Positions 45,758 through 55,199 of a stretch of DNA of 64,000 nt are shown piece after piece; the first letter of the stretch is position 1, and each line of letters begins with the position of its first letter. The stretch comes from an uncultured Paracoccaceae bacterium (GTDB lineage: Bacteria; Pseudomonadota; Alphaproteobacteria; Rhodobacterales; Rhodobacteraceae), in NCBI GenBank assembly GCA_947488605.1, contig CANKZJ010000002.1, positions 186,001 through 250,000 of the forward strand. The letters are read 5' to 3'. The position numbers and the translations under genes are program-made. Below the pieces are notes generated by a model. It saw nothing but the letters and a program-made list of their open reading frames with translations, was not told the origin of the DNA and did not search any database.

Positions 45758-45831
45758 ATTTTTGTCCTCATTTGCGATCTTGTGACTGCGCGGCCTCTGG
45801 TGTTAGCCGCACAGTGCGCTACATTACTGTT

Positions 45832-46392
45832 ATGGTTATGCAGTCGCTTCGCTTCAAATGTATCGTTACGGCACTTTTTCTCACGGTCGGGTATTCCTTA
45901 CCTGCATCCGCGCAGGAAACGCTGATTGACGAACTTTATCAAGAGTTGGCCGAGGCCGACGAGGCGACATATCCCCGTGTTGAGCAGCGGATTATCGCCC
46001 AATGGGAAAAAAGCGGATCTGCGGCCATGGATTTGCTGTTACGGCGTGGCAAGGACGCGTTGGAAGACGGGGCACCTGATGCCGCAGTCGAACATTTTAC
46101 CGCGTTGATCGATCACGCGCCTGATTTCGCAGAGGGCTATTATGGACGCGCGTCGTCTTACTATCTGCTGGGTCTGGCGGGTCCTGCGCTGGATGATATT
46201 CGAAAAGCCCTGGTGATTAATCCGCGTCATTTTGAGGCCATTCGCGGTCTGGCGATAATTATGGAAGAGCTTGAGCGTCCAAACGACGCTATGGAGCTTT
46301 ATGAAATGATCTTGGAAATGCATCCGAACGCTGAGCAGGCTTTGGATGCGGTCGAGCGGTTGAAATTGCAGTTAGAGGGTGAGGCGCTCTAA
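45832..46392 (+). CDS. Secreted TPR protein
   Basis: 186 residues: signal peptide 1-27 (ending PASAQ) then about three tetratricopeptide repeats, for example AAVEHFTALIDHAPDFAEGYYGRAS, PALDDIRKALVINPRHFEAIRGLA and AMELYEMILEMHPNAEQALD. A periplasmic protein-interaction role is likely. Start ATG 45832 or 45838; ribosome site weak. The helicase gene follows 32 bases later. Confidence 0.85.
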   Translation: MVMQSLRFKCIVTALFLTVGYSLPASAQETLIDELYQELAEADEATYPRVEQRIIAQWEKSGSAAMDLLLRRGKDALEDGAPDAAVEHFTALIDHAPDFAEGYYGRASSYYLLGLAGPALDDIRKALVINPRHFEAIRGLAIIMEELERPNDAMELYEMILEMHPNAEQALDAVERLKLQLEGEAL

Positions 46393-46424
46393 GACGGGCG
46401 GCTCTCCGGTTTTCGGGGAAGAAT

Positions 46425-49163
46425 ATGACGGGTTCCCGGATCACGGCCATTCTTGGCCCGACGAACACTGGCAAAACACACTACGCGATCGAACGGATGC
46501 TGTCATACCGGACCGGCGTGATTGGTCTGCCGTTGCGTTTATTGGCACGCGAAGTTTATGACCGGATCGTCGCTGTGCGCGGACCCGGCGTTGTCGCACT
46601 GGTCACTGGTGAAGAACGTATCGTGCCGCCCCGCGCCGCTTATTGGGTATGTACGGTCGAGGCGATGCCAGATGGCATGGGTTGTGATTTTCTGGCGGTT
46701 GATGAAATTCAGCTTTGCGGTGACCCGGAGCGCGGCCATGTGTTTACCGACCGCTTGATGAATGCACGCGGGCTGCACGAGACGCTTTTTCTAGGCGCTG
46801 AGACGATGCGGGATGCCATTTCCGCAATGGTGCCGGACGCGCATTTCATGCGCCGCGAGCGGATGTCTGAATTAACCTATTCTGGTTCGAAAAAGATAAG
46901 CAGAATGCCCGCACGGTCGGCTATTGTTGGGTTTTCGGTTGAAAATGTGTATGCGATTGCGGAACTGTTGCGTCGCACCAAGGGCGGTGCAGCCGTTGTT
47001 ATGGGCGCACTTTCCCCGCGCACACGCAACGCACAGGTCGAGATGTACCAAAACGGCGATGTTGACTATTTAGTTGCCACCGATGCTATTGGCATGGGCC
47101 TGAACCTCGACATCGGTCACGTTGCGTTTTCCTCACTGACGAAGTTTGATGGCCGCCGCATGCGCCATTTGCAACCTGACGAGCTGGCCCAGATTGCAGG
47201 TCGCGCTGGGCGGCACATAGAGAACGGAACGTTTGGTGTGACGGGCGAAGCGCCACAGTTGGACGACAGCGTCGCGCAGGCAATTTGTGATCACCGTTTC
47301 CAGCCGTTGAAAAAACTGCAGTGGCGCAACAGCCGCCTGCAGTTTGGATCGGTCAAGCGGCTTATTGCGACCCTCGAAGAACGCACCGATGATTTCTGGC
47401 TGACGCGGGTCCGTGAAAGCGATGACCTTGCCGCCCTCAAGGCGCTGGCGATGGATAACGAGATCGCAGCGCGCGCCACCGATGGGCCGTCAGTCAAATT
47501 GCTCTGGGATGTGTGTCGTATTCCTGATTTCCGTGGTATCAGCAAAGGCGAGCATGCAGGTCTTTTGACGCACATCTACAACGATCTGCACCAGCTTGGG
47601 CATGTGTCCGCCAATTGGTTCGGGTTACAGGTCCGCCGCATTGACCGCACCGATGGGGACATTGATACGCTATCTAAACGGCTCGCCTATATCCGCACGT
47701 GGACCTATGTCGCGCAGCGGAAAGGGTGGCTTATTGACGAATCTCATTGGCGTGATGAGACGCGCGCTATAGAAGACCGACTATCAGATGCGCTGCATGG
47801 TGCATTGACGCAAAGATTTGTGGACCGGCGGACCAGCATTTTGCTTCGCCGGCTCAAACAGAAGGAGAGCCTTTTGGCTGACGTGAATGATAAAGGTGAA
47901 GTAACTGTCGAGGGCGAATTCGTCGGGCGGTTAGAAGGTTTCCGGTTCCGGATGGACAAAGCGGGTAGCCCCGATGAGGCAAAGACCTTGCGCCAGGCGT
48001 CGGTGCAAGCGCTGGTTCCGCAGTTCCATCTGCTTGCGGATCGCTTCTACAACGCACCCGACCCCGAGATTGATTTCACCGAACAGGGTGGTTTGATGTG
48101 GGGCGATCAGGCCGTCGGCAAACTGGTCAAAAGCGATGACCCGTTTAAGCCGGGCGTCGAGGCGTTTGTTGATGAAGAGGCAGGTGCCGATGTCGCCGCC
48201 AAAGTGCAGCGCCGTTTGCAGCATTTCATCGACCGCAAGATTGCCGCCGGATTCGAGCCGCTTCTGGCATTGAAGAACGACGAGGCGCTGACGGGCTCTG
48301 CAAAGGGGTTTGCTTTTCGTATGGCCGAAGCTTTCGGCATCATCACACGTGGCGAAGTCGCCGATGAAGTTAAAGCATTGGATCAAGACGCCCGTGGTGC
48401 TTTGCGCAAACATGGTGTGCGGTTTGGTCAGTTCACGATCTTTATGCCGCTTTTGTTGAAGCCCGCACCGACGCGGCTGCGTCTGGTGTTGTGGTCCTTG
48501 ACCAAGGATTTGGGCGAATTTCCGGAAAGTCCCCCACCTGGTTTGGTGACCGTGCCTGCGTTGAAAGATGCGACGCCCGGTTACTATGCGATGGCTGGTT
48601 ACCGCGCTGCTGGTGAGCGTGCGATCCGCATTGATATGCTGGAACGCCTTGCTGATATGCTGCGCGATAAAGACAGTCGTGGCGGATTTGAAGCAAACCC
48701 TGATATGCTGTCGATCACCGGCATGACGTTGGAACAGTTCGCGGATCTGATGTCCGGGCTTGGTTATAAGGCCGAAAAAGGTGAGCGCGAGAAAGTGAAA
48801 GCCGTGGCTGTTGATGCTGTGGCTGAAACATCTGATGCAACGCCCACCGAAGTACCCACCGACGCGCCCGCCGAAGTTGTTGCGCCAACAGATGATGCAC
48901 CTGCCGAAGTGACGCTTGAGGCGCCGGACACTGGCCCGGAGATGGAGGTGTTCTATACCTTCACATGGGGTGGTCGCGCGCCGCGTCAGGCACGCCCACA
49001 AAGTGATGCCCGTCCGCGTGCCAAAGGTAAGCCAAAGGGCAAAGGTAAACCGCAAGCTGGCAGCAATAAGCCACAGAGTTTTCAGGCGAAGCCAAAGCGT
49101 GAAAAGCAGATCGATCCTGATAATCCGTTTGCCGCCGCCTTGGCTGGCTTCAAAAAGGATTGA
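46425..49163 (+). CDS. Suv3-like DExH RNA helicase
   Basis: 912 residues. Walker A ILGPTNTGKTH, VDEIQ, and the second-domain motifs ATDAIGMGLNLDI and QIAGRAGRH are clear. The RecA core (about 1-290) is followed by long helical domains and a basic, low-complexity tail (KGKPKGKGKPQ, then Lys-rich) likely to bind RNA. Related to the mitochondrial degradosome helicase. GGGGAAG lies before the ATG. The S4 protein starts in its stop codon region. Confidence 0.92.
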   Translation: MTGSRITAILGPTNTGKTHYAIERMLSYRTGVIGLPLRLLAREVYDRIVAVRGPGVVALVTGEERIVPPRAAYWVCTVEAMPDGMGCDFLAVDEIQLCGDPERGHVFTDRLMNARGLHETLFLGAETMRDAISAMVPDAHFMRRERMSELTYSGSKKISRMPARSAIVGFSVENVYAIAELLRRTKGGAAVVMGALSPRTRNAQVEMYQNGDVDYLVATDAIGMGLNLDIGHVAFSSLTKFDGRRMRHLQPDELAQIAGRAGRHIENGTFGVTGEAPQLDDSVAQAICDHRFQPLKKLQWRNSRLQFGSVKRLIATLEERTDDFWLTRVRESDDLAALKALAMDNEIAARATDGPSVKLLWDVCRIPDFRGISKGEHAGLLTHIYNDLHQLGHVSANWFGLQVRRIDRTDGDIDTLSKRLAYIRTWTYVAQRKGWLIDESHWRDETRAIEDRLSDALHGALTQRFVDRRTSILLRRLKQKESLLADVNDKGEVTVEGEFVGRLEGFRFRMDKAGSPDEAKTLRQASVQALVPQFHLLADRFYNAPDPEIDFTEQGGLMWGDQAVGKLVKSDDPFKPGVEAFVDEEAGADVAAKVQRRLQHFIDRKIAAGFEPLLALKNDEALTGSAKGFAFRMAEAFGIITRGEVADEVKALDQDARGALRKHGVRFGQFTIFMPLLLKPAPTRLRLVLWSLTKDLGEFPESPPPGLVTVPALKDATPGYYAMAGYRAAGERAIRIDMLERLADMLRDKDSRGGFEANPDMLSITGMTLEQFADLMSGLGYKAEKGEREKVKAVAVDAVAETSDATPTEVPTDAPAEVVAPTDDAPAEVTLEAPDTGPEMEVFYTFTWGGRAPRQARPQSDARPRAKGKPKGKGKPQAGSNKPQSFQAKPKREKQIDPDNPFAAALAGFKKD

Positions 49164-49531
49164 CCGACCCGCGTCCGACCATCCGGCTGGATAAATGGCT
49201 TTGGCATGCGCGGTTCTTTAAGTCGCGCAGCATTGCCGCCCGGGTGGTGACGGGCGGCAAAGTGCGGGTTGATAGCCAACCTGTCAGCAAACCCGCACGC
49301 GCGGTGGGGCCGGGCAATGTGCTGACCTTTGTGCAGGCCGACGACACCAAAGTCGTGCGCATTTTGGCATGCGGCGCGCGCCGCGGACCAGCGCCAGAGG
49401 CACAGGCGCTATATGACGATCTGACGCCTGCGCCCAAAGAACGGCCTGTTGCAGCCAAGGGCGCGAACCCCAGATATGAAAAGGGCGGTCGTCCAACAAA
49501 GAAAGACCGCCGCGATATGGGGATCGACTAG
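49160..49531 (+). CDS. S4-domain RNA-binding protein (Hsp15-like)
   Basis: 123 residues: RLDKWLWHARFFKSRSIAARVV then GGKVRVDSQPVSKPARAVGPG is the S4 fold of the Hsp15 type, which binds stalled 50S-peptidyl-tRNA complexes. The start is a TTG at 49160 overlapping the helicase stop; AAGGA lies too close for ideal spacing, but no ATG precedes the domain. The C-terminus is basic (GGRPTKKDRRD). Confidence 0.85.
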   Translation: MTDPRPTIRLDKWLWHARFFKSRSIAARVVTGGKVRVDSQPVSKPARAVGPGNVLTFVQADDTKVVRILACGARRGPAPEAQALYDDLTPAPKERPVAAKGANPRYEKGGRPTKKDRRDMGID

Positions 49532-50562
49532 ATGATCGCGCTAAAGATGATGCCGGACAGGACGGCACCCGTCAGACCCAAGCCGATGTAGGCTGCAAAG
49601 ACCCGCGCTTTGACCAGTGACCATACGGCAGCCATTGCCGGAATAGAGCTGACAGCGCCGGAAATCATAAACGCCATTGCCGCACCATTGCTCATCCCTT
49701 GTTCGATCAGGCCTGCCAGAAGTGCGGGTGCGACATATGAATTAAGGTATGCGGGCATACCCACAAGTGCTGCGATACCGATTGGCAAGACACCTTCACC
49801 ACCAACAAGACCGGCGATAAGTTCGGCAGGGACGTAGGTGACCAATAACGCTTCCAGCGCATAAGCCAGCGAGAGCCATTTGATCAGGAATGCGGCATTG
49901 GTCGTGAACTCCTGCCGGAAAACTGTCCGCCTTGCGGGTTCTTTCCAGAATGCCCAGACGGCTTTGCCATCAAATGGGTTCGGGCCGCAACCGCAGCCTT
50001 TTGCGGGCTGCAATTTCAAGGGGTTGGCGAATAGGCCAGCCCGGCTCATCGCTTTGATTGCAAAGCCACCAGCGAGACCTAACATGACAGCTGCGACGGC
50101 CTTACCTGTCGCAAATGGCCAACCCAAGGCCGCTGCGGTGATCAACAGACTTGGTGGATCGATGAGCGGAGATGACAGCCAAAAAGCCATGACAGCGGCC
50201 AATGGCGCGCCCAATGCCAGCAGCCCGGCAATAAAGGGGATCACCTCGCAAGAGCAAAAGGGTGCGAGGCCACCAAAGACAGCAGCCAGTACGATCATGC
50301 GGTTCTCGCGCCCCTGAAAGGCTTGCGCAATCATCGCTTCGGCACCGGCGGCCTTTAGTCCTGCGATCAAAACGACGGCGAATGCGATGTAGGGCAGGGT
50401 GCCCAATAACGCACTGACGGCGAAAGTGATGATGGGAATCAAGTTAAGTGGATCAAGGACAGCTACGGCAACCGGGACTAAGAACGTGACTGTCCACGGT
50501 GTGCCCAAAGTCAGTTTCGCGCGGTCCATGAGCGAGAGGTTGAGGCGGGTTGCATCACTCAT
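49528..50562 (-). CDS. ArsP-type permease (DUF318 family)
   Basis: 344 residues with about eight to ten membrane segments. Two blocks are telling: GLAPFCSCEVIPFIAGLLALG (cysteines in a membrane segment) and the cytosolic loop KGCGCGPNP. The ArsP_1/YraQ family exports organoarsenicals or other thiophilic ions. Start overlaps the ArsR stop (ATGA), so the regulator controls it. Substrate is inferred as a soft metal or metalloid. Confidence 0.86.
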   Translation of the reverse strand: MSDATRLNLSLMDRAKLTLGTPWTVTFLVPVAVAVLDPLNLIPIITFAVSALLGTLPYIAFAVVLIAGLKAAGAEAMIAQAFQGRENRMIVLAAVFGGLAPFCSCEVIPFIAGLLALGAPLAAVMAFWLSSPLIDPPSLLITAAALGWPFATGKAVAAVMLGLAGGFAIKAMSRAGLFANPLKLQPAKGCGCGPNPFDGKAVWAFWKEPARRTVFRQEFTTNAAFLIKWLSLAYALEALLVTYVPAELIAGLVGGEGVLPIGIAALVGMPAYLNSYVAPALLAGLIEQGMSNGAAMAFMISGAVSSIPAMAAVWSLVKARVFAAYIGLGLTGAVLSGIIFSAII

Positions 50563-50858
50563 TTTGAAGCCTCCATATCGGCGCAGCATTCTTCGAGGAT
50601 GAAAGCCGCGAGTGCTTGAAGGTGTTCAAAATTTGCGCGGTTGGTGATCGTGCGCCCGTTTTTGTCGGCGCGGACAAGCCCTGCGCTAGCAAGAAATTTG
50701 AGGTGATGTGCGAGTGTTGATGCGGGTATACCGGTGCGTTGCTGGATTTCGCCAACAAGCAAACCGTCTTCACCTGCTTTGACGAGAGTTTGCAGGACTT
50801 CCATGCGCGGCTCGGAGCCTATCGCGGAAAATCCTTGGGTTGCTGTGACAATATCCAT
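50559..50858 (-). CDS. ArsR-family metal-responsive regulator
   Basis: 99 residues: winged helix with IPASTLAHHLKFLASAGLVRADKNGR, and a C-terminal ILEECCADME with two adjacent Cys that could bind metal or metalloid. AGGAAAG lies before the ATG. Just upstream is a long perfect inverted repeat, likely its operator. Co-transcribed with the permease. Confidence 0.9.
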   Translation of the reverse strand: MDIVTATQGFSAIGSEPRMEVLQTLVKAGEDGLLVGEIQQRTGIPASTLAHHLKFLASAGLVRADKNGRTITNRANFEHLQALAAFILEECCADMEASK

Positions 50859-50869
50859 AACAAAGCTTT

Positions 50870-50907
50870 CCTATATTTCTATGATTCTAGTTTTATCGAA
50901 ATATAGG
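50870..50907. promoter_or_regulatory. 10-base inverted repeat upstream of arsR, likely operator
   Basis: CCTATATTTC (50870-50879) and GAAATATAGG (50898-50907) are exact inverted arms with an 18-base spacer. The inner arm ends 11 bases before the regulator ATG, overlapping its ribosome site; the outer arm lies near the expected promoter. Arms are very A/T-rich in a GC-balanced genome. Confidence 0.68.
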
Positions 50908-50983
50908 AATTTGTCAATCGGGGTGCGTTCGAATTTGTGATGTGGCCAATCCATAAGGTCAGCCACATCATCGAAGCAGGGTG

Positions 50984-51769
50984 TCAGCTATAAAGCCGTG
51001 GTGCGCCTAGGCTATCGTGAATTGCATTCGCGGTTTCTGGCTTGATGCCAAGACCGTTTGCGAGTTCGTGCAAGTACTTTGCCTCTGCCTGATTGTCGGG
51101 CGTGATGGAATTTACAGACATCGTATAGACCTGTGTTTCCAGACCTTTTGGCGTATCAGATGCTAGTTGTGCAGCACTCACCGGTGACGACAGGATATCT
51201 TGAAGGATCTCCATGGTGCCCGCGTCACTTTCGCTCAGCATGTCCGTAAGTTTGCCTTTTTCGCCCGCGTCGAGGTCACCGTCAGCGCGTGCCGCTTGCG
51301 TCATGGCGCGTAGCATCAGTTTTGCCACTTCGTCTTCATTGGGTTCATCAGCAGGATTGTCTTGGTTCAGCAAGGCCTCTAGGCCGCCGCCCGCTTCGCC
51401 ACCGCGTGCACCGGCCAGTCCGCCCAAAAGTGCGCCAAGACCACCAAGCCCCCCTGCCGCCGCTGTTCCACCGCCGCCCGTGAGTTGGCCCAACATACCG
51501 CCGAGGCCACCGCCCGCGCCACCGCTGCCGCCGGTCAATTGGCCCAACATACCGCCAAGCCCACCTGACGCAGCACCGCCGCCACCAAGTTGCCCCAGCA
51601 TATCGCCAAGACCACCCATACCACTGGCTTGCTGCGCGCCGCCTGTACCTTGGCCAGCCGTCAGGCCCTCGATCACGTTTCCGATGCCGCCATTCTTTTT
51701 CATAGCGTCCATACCCTTTGCCATCGCAAAACCGATCGCCATTTTCGTAACAGTATTCATTAGTGACAT
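50984..51769 (-). CDS. DUF533-domain protein with Gly-rich repeats
   Basis: 261 residues. After a hydrophobic-leaning N-terminus (MNTVTKMAIGFAMAKGMDAM), residues about 45-135 hold at least three close copies of GGLGGMLGQLTGG. The C-terminal half is a DUF533/TerB-like helical domain (ARADGDLDAGEKGKLTDML, then ANGLGIKPETANAIHDSLG). Probably envelope associated; role unknown. GGGGGAA precedes ATG 51769. Divergent from fdxA. Confidence 0.83.
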   Translation of the reverse strand: MSLMNTVTKMAIGFAMAKGMDAMKKNGGIGNVIEGLTAGQGTGGAQQASGMGGLGDMLGQLGGGGAASGGLGGMLGQLTGGSGGAGGGLGGMLGQLTGGGGTAAAGGLGGLGALLGGLAGARGGEAGGGLEALLNQDNPADEPNEDEVAKLMLRAMTQAARADGDLDAGEKGKLTDMLSESDAGTMEILQDILSSPVSAAQLASDTPKGLETQVYTMSVNSITPDNQAEAKYLHELANGLGIKPETANAIHDSLGAPRLYS

Positions 51770-51979
51770 GTGTTTTCCCCCATATTTGCACTCCGATTTC
51801 AGGAGTTCCGCGACAAGGATGAGCGAAAGTGGCGTGACAGTCCAGCGTCGCGCATACGCGGCAGCACGCAACCGCCAAGTGCCAAATTGCACGATCCCTG
51901 CGTCACATGGTCTGTTGGACCTTGAATGCCGCAGCGGTCTAAACTAGCAAGTCTTCGAAAGTTATTCGGAACCCTACCC

Positions 51980-52315
51980 ATGACCTATATCGTCAATGAC
52001 AACTGCATCGCCTGCAAATACACAGACTGCGTCGAGGTTTGCCCTGTAGACTGTTTCTACGAGGGCGAAAACATGCTGGTTATTCATCCAGACGAATGTA
52101 TCGACTGTGGCGTGTGCGAACCTGAATGCCCCGCGGACGCCATTCGTCCGGACACAGAACCAGACATGGAAAAATGGGTCGAATTTAATCGCAAGTACTC
52201 GGAGATGTGGCCGGTGATCATTACCAAGAAAGATCAGTTGCCGACCGCCGAGGAAATGGATGGCAAAGAAGGCAAAATGGAGTTGTTCTCCGAAGCTCCC
52301 GGAGAGGGTGGCTGA
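51980..52315 (+). CDS. fdxA: Seven-iron ferredoxin FdxA
   Basis: 111 residues. Cysteines at 9, 12, 17, 21, 40, 43, 46 and 50 fit the [3Fe-4S][4Fe-4S] pattern of Azotobacter FdI-type ferredoxins, with the usual C-terminal helical extension ([17 protein letters not shown]). An electron carrier in the cytoplasm. Start at 51980 by family match. Confidence 0.95.
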   Translation: MTYIVNDNCIACKYTDCVEVCPVDCFYEGENMLVIHPDECIDCGVCEPECPADAIRPDTEPDMEKWVEFNRKYSEMWPVIITKKDQLPTAEEMDGKEGKMELFSEAPGEGG

Positions 52316-52457
52316 TTCGGGTGCGATGACCTGATAAGCTCTTCATTTTATTGAATTTTAGAATGCTGCGACGCAGCGCTTCCAGATTAACGGTTTTTGT
52401 GATACACTGTCGTTGATGATGCGAACGATTTGATCTGATTTTGTGACCGGCATTCCC

Positions 52458-52490
52458 CGGCGGAGGCGCTTAGCCCCCGGCGGTTTTTTT
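52458..52490 (+). terminator. Terminator between fdxA and carD
   Basis: Arms CGGCGGAGGC and GCCCCCGGCG pair at 8 of 10 positions around loop GCTTA, followed by G and seven T. It fits an intrinsic terminator for fdxA, or a leader attenuator of carD. Confidence 0.6.
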
Positions 52491-52527
52491 GTCGCCTAAA
52501 AGTACTGATCGCCATGAAAGGACGATT

Positions 52528-53034
52528 ATGAGCAAGAAGAAATACGCGTTTAGCCCGAATGAATTTGTCGTTTACCCGGCCCACGGGGTTGGCAAAGTCG
52601 TGTCTATTGAAACGCAAGAAGTAGCAGGCTTTGAACTTGAGATGTTTGTGATCTCGTTTGAAAAAGACAAGATGACGCTGCGAGTGCCGACTGAAAAGGC
52701 GATTGACGTTGGCATGCGTGCATTGGCAACACCGGATGTTGTCAGCCACGCGATGAAAACGCTTCGCGGCAAGGCCAAGGTCAAAAAGGCTATGTGGTCG
52801 CGCCGTGCGCAGGAGTACGAGCAGAAAATCAACTCGGGTGATCTGATTGCTATTGCGGAAGTTGTTCGTGATTTGCACCGTCAAGATGACCAACGCGAGC
52901 AAAGCTATTCAGAGCGCCAGTTGTATGAAGCAGCACTTGAGCGTTTGACACGCGAGATTGCTGCCGTGGCAGGGCACGATGAAAATGCGGCCGCCGCCGA
53001 GATCGACTCGGTTCTGGTTGGTCGCGCCGCCTAA
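52528..53034 (+). CDS. carD: CarD-family transcriptional regulator
   Basis: 168 residues: N-terminal RNAP-interaction domain (EFVVYPAHGVGKVVSIE, LRVPTEKA) and C-terminal DNA-binding helices (SRRAQEYEQKINSGD). In alphaproteobacteria CarD/CdnL supports growth by stabilising open promoter complexes. GAAAGGA lies before the ATG. Ends at a strong terminator. Confidence 0.95.
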   Translation: MSKKKYAFSPNEFVVYPAHGVGKVVSIETQEVAGFELEMFVISFEKDKMTLRVPTEKAIDVGMRALATPDVVSHAMKTLRGKAKVKKAMWSRRAQEYEQKINSGDLIAIAEVVRDLHRQDDQREQSYSERQLYEAALERLTREIAAVAGHDENAAAAEIDSVLVGRAA

Positions 53035-53055
53035 GTCATCCCAAATATGTTATGG

Positions 53056-53087
53056 AAAACGCGCCTGTTCGAGGGCGCGTTTTTTTT
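53056..53087 (+). terminator. Intrinsic terminator after carD
   Basis: AAAACGCGCC / GGCGCGTTTT, 8-base loop, followed by a T run. Perfect 10-base stem. Confidence 0.92.
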
Positions 53088-53183
53088 GCCGAAGTTTCCT
53101 AAAATCAAGGCAAGTGGTGCGCGCCAAAGGCAACTGGCGGCGCGACATGCCAAGAACACCAAACCTTTGCTTAACTTTGAAGG

Positions 53184-54446
53184 TTAAAGTGCACGCCAGC
53201 CAATATCTGAGCGATAAAACCCGCCATCCCAGTCAATGGCATGTGCCATGGCGTAAGCCTTTTCATGAGCTTCTGCCAAGTTGTTGCCGCGCGCGGTAAC
53301 AGCCAACACCCGCCCACCTGTTGCTGTGACATGACCATCTTTCTTCGTCGTGCCTGCGTGAAATACCATGTGGAAACTGTCTTCAGGTTGGCTGTCCAAG
53401 CCATTGATGACAGTGCCTTTTTCATACGGTCCGGGGTAGCCATTGGCGGCCATGACAATCGTCAGCGCATGATCATCCGCCCAGTTTGCCCGCATTTCCG
53501 AAAGACGCCCTTCGGCGCAGGCCTGAAGCAGATCAAGGATTTGCCCGCCAAGGCGCATCATCAAGCATTGGCATTCTGGATCACCAAATCTGACGTTATA
53601 TTCAACGAGCCTTGGTTGCCCGTTGGCAATCATCAAGCCGCAGAACAGAACACCTTGGAAAGGTGTGCCGCGCTTGCGCATCTCTTCCATCGTGGGTGCG
53701 ATAATCTCGTCCAGCGCTTTTTGCGTAGTTTCCGCAGTCATCACAGGTGCCGGTGAATAGGCGCCCATGCCGCCGGTATTTGGGCCCGTATCGCCATCAT
53801 ATGCGCGTTTGTGGTCCTGTGCTGTGCCAACAGGAAGTATCGTTTCGCCGTCGCAAAGAACAAAGAACGACGCTTCTTCGCCATCCATGAATTCTTCGAT
53901 GACGACCTCTGCGCCAGCCTCGCCGAAGCTGCCGTCAAACATGTCATCAATCGCGGCAAGCGCTTCGTTCTCTGACATCGCTACGATCACGCCTTTGCCC
54001 GCTGCAAGCCCGTCTGCTTTGACGACGATTGGTGCGCCTTGCGCGCGGATATAGGCGCGCGCGGCATCGGCGTCAGTGAAATGTGCATAGGCTGCGGTTG
54101 GCGCGGCTGCGGCGTCGCAGATGGCCTTGGTAAATGATTTTGAGGCTTCTAGCTGTGCGGCTTCTTGGCTTGGACCAAAGACCAGCAATCCGGCACTGCG
54201 CAAACGGTCGGCCACGCCCGCTGCAAGCGGTGCTTCGGGGCCGACGATCACAAAATCAACGGCGTTCTCTTCGGCAAAAGTTGCGACTGCACCACCATTC
54301 AAAATATCCAGATCTGCGCATTCCGCGATGGCGCTGATCCCTGCATTCCCGGGTGCGACGATCAAGCGATCACATTTTGGGTTTTGCTTAATCGCCCAGG
54401 CCAGACTGTGTTCACGTCCGCCAGAGCCCAAAATGAGAATGTTCAT
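53184..54446 (-). CDS. purD: Phosphoribosylamine--glycine ligase
   Basis: 420 residues of the GARS ATP-grasp enzyme: MNILILGSGGREHSLAW, VIVGPEAPLAAG, GAPIVVKADGLAAGKGV, and LVEYNVRFGDPECQ (metal-ligand Glu/Asn). Second step of purine synthesis. Divergent from the following gene across 159 bases; convergent with carD across its terminator. Confidence 0.97.
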   Translation of the reverse strand: MNILILGSGGREHSLAWAIKQNPKCDRLIVAPGNAGISAIAECADLDILNGGAVATFAEENAVDFVIVGPEAPLAAGVADRLRSAGLLVFGPSQEAAQLEASKSFTKAICDAAAAPTAAYAHFTDADAARAYIRAQGAPIVVKADGLAAGKGVIVAMSENEALAAIDDMFDGSFGEAGAEVVIEEFMDGEEASFFVLCDGETILPVGTAQDHKRAYDGDTGPNTGGMGAYSPAPVMTAETTQKALDEIIAPTMEEMRKRGTPFQGVLFCGLMIANGQPRLVEYNVRFGDPECQCLMMRLGGQILDLLQACAEGRLSEMRANWADDHALTIVMAANGYPGPYEKGTVINGLDSQPEDSFHMVFHAGTTKKDGHVTATGGRVLAVTARGNNLAEAHEKAYAMAHAIDWDGGFYRSDIGWRAL

Positions 54447-54605
54447 GATTGCACCTGCGTTGATTGCTTGAAGCAGGTTCTAAGGGGGCATCGATGTGAC
54501 CACAAGAGCCACAGACGCGCCCTTTCTACCTATGGGCGCTTGGCCTTCAATCATCGGCAGACTACAGTTGCAGTCAGTTATTGAAGCGCGCGCGGATCCC
54601 AATTC

Positions 54606-55199
54606 ATGAAACCGACAAAAACCGATCGTCGTTTGTGGCATAGGCTCGAAGGCTATAGCTTTCATGAGCGGCCGTTGACGCGTTCTTTGGTTGATCAGCT
54701 TGAAGAGGAAACCGGGCATTCAACCGACGTGTGCTATATCTTGGTCGAAGAGTACCGCCGCTTTATGTATCTGGTGGGAAGTACCGGGGAAACGTTGGCC
54801 CCATCACCGATCGTTGATCAGGTTTGGCGGCTGCACGTGAATGACAAAAAAGCCTATTTCGAGGACTTTTGCCCCCGGATTATTGGTCGCACGATCCACC
54901 ATCCCGGTGACCCTGAACCCTTTGAAGAAGACCCCGCATATATGCGTGCCTTGGATTATTATGCGCAGGAATTTGGTCGCCCTCAGGTTCAGTTTTGGCC
55001 AGACCCTGATGTTGCTTCCGTGCGCACATCTAGCATATTGTTTTGGTTGGTAGGGATTGCCGCATTGCTGTTGTCGTTTGTGTTCAGCTCTGTCTTATTC
55101 GCCTTGTTTGGATTGCTGATGATTGGCACGACGTTCTTTCTGCGGTGGAAGTTCTCGTCGCTGCCACTGCGAGCAGGACAAAAGAGGGGTCTCACATGA
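54606..55199 (+). CDS. Membrane protein with glycine-rich-domain-protein-like N-terminus
   Basis: 197 residues. The N-terminal 130 have VEEYRRFMYLVGSTGETLAPSP, VDQVWRLHVNDKKAYFEDF and CPRIIGRTIHH, resembling the small helical domain described from plant and bacterial GRDP-like proteins (moderate certainty). The C-terminus has two membrane helices (about 143-163 and 164-182). xseA starts in its stop codon (ATGA). Confidence 0.68.
   Translation: MKPTKTDRRLWHRLEGYSFHERPLTRSLVDQLEEETGHSTDVCYILVEEYRRFMYLVGSTGETLAPSPIVDQVWRLHVNDKKAYFEDFCPRIIGRTIHHPGDPEPFEEDPAYMRALDYYAQEFGRPQVQFWPDPDVASVRTSSILFWLVGIAALLLSFVFSSVLFALFGLLMIGTTFFLRWKFSSLPLRAGQKRGLT

Noticed and set aside
47931..49055. Long open frame antisense to the Suv3-like helicase
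   Set aside because: The sense gene is complete with helicase motifs; the antisense translation is low in hydrophobic order and has no start signal.
52455..52483. Direct repeat CCCCGGCGG as a mobile-element footprint
   Set aside because: The two copies are part of the arms of a terminator with a T run; no element lies between.
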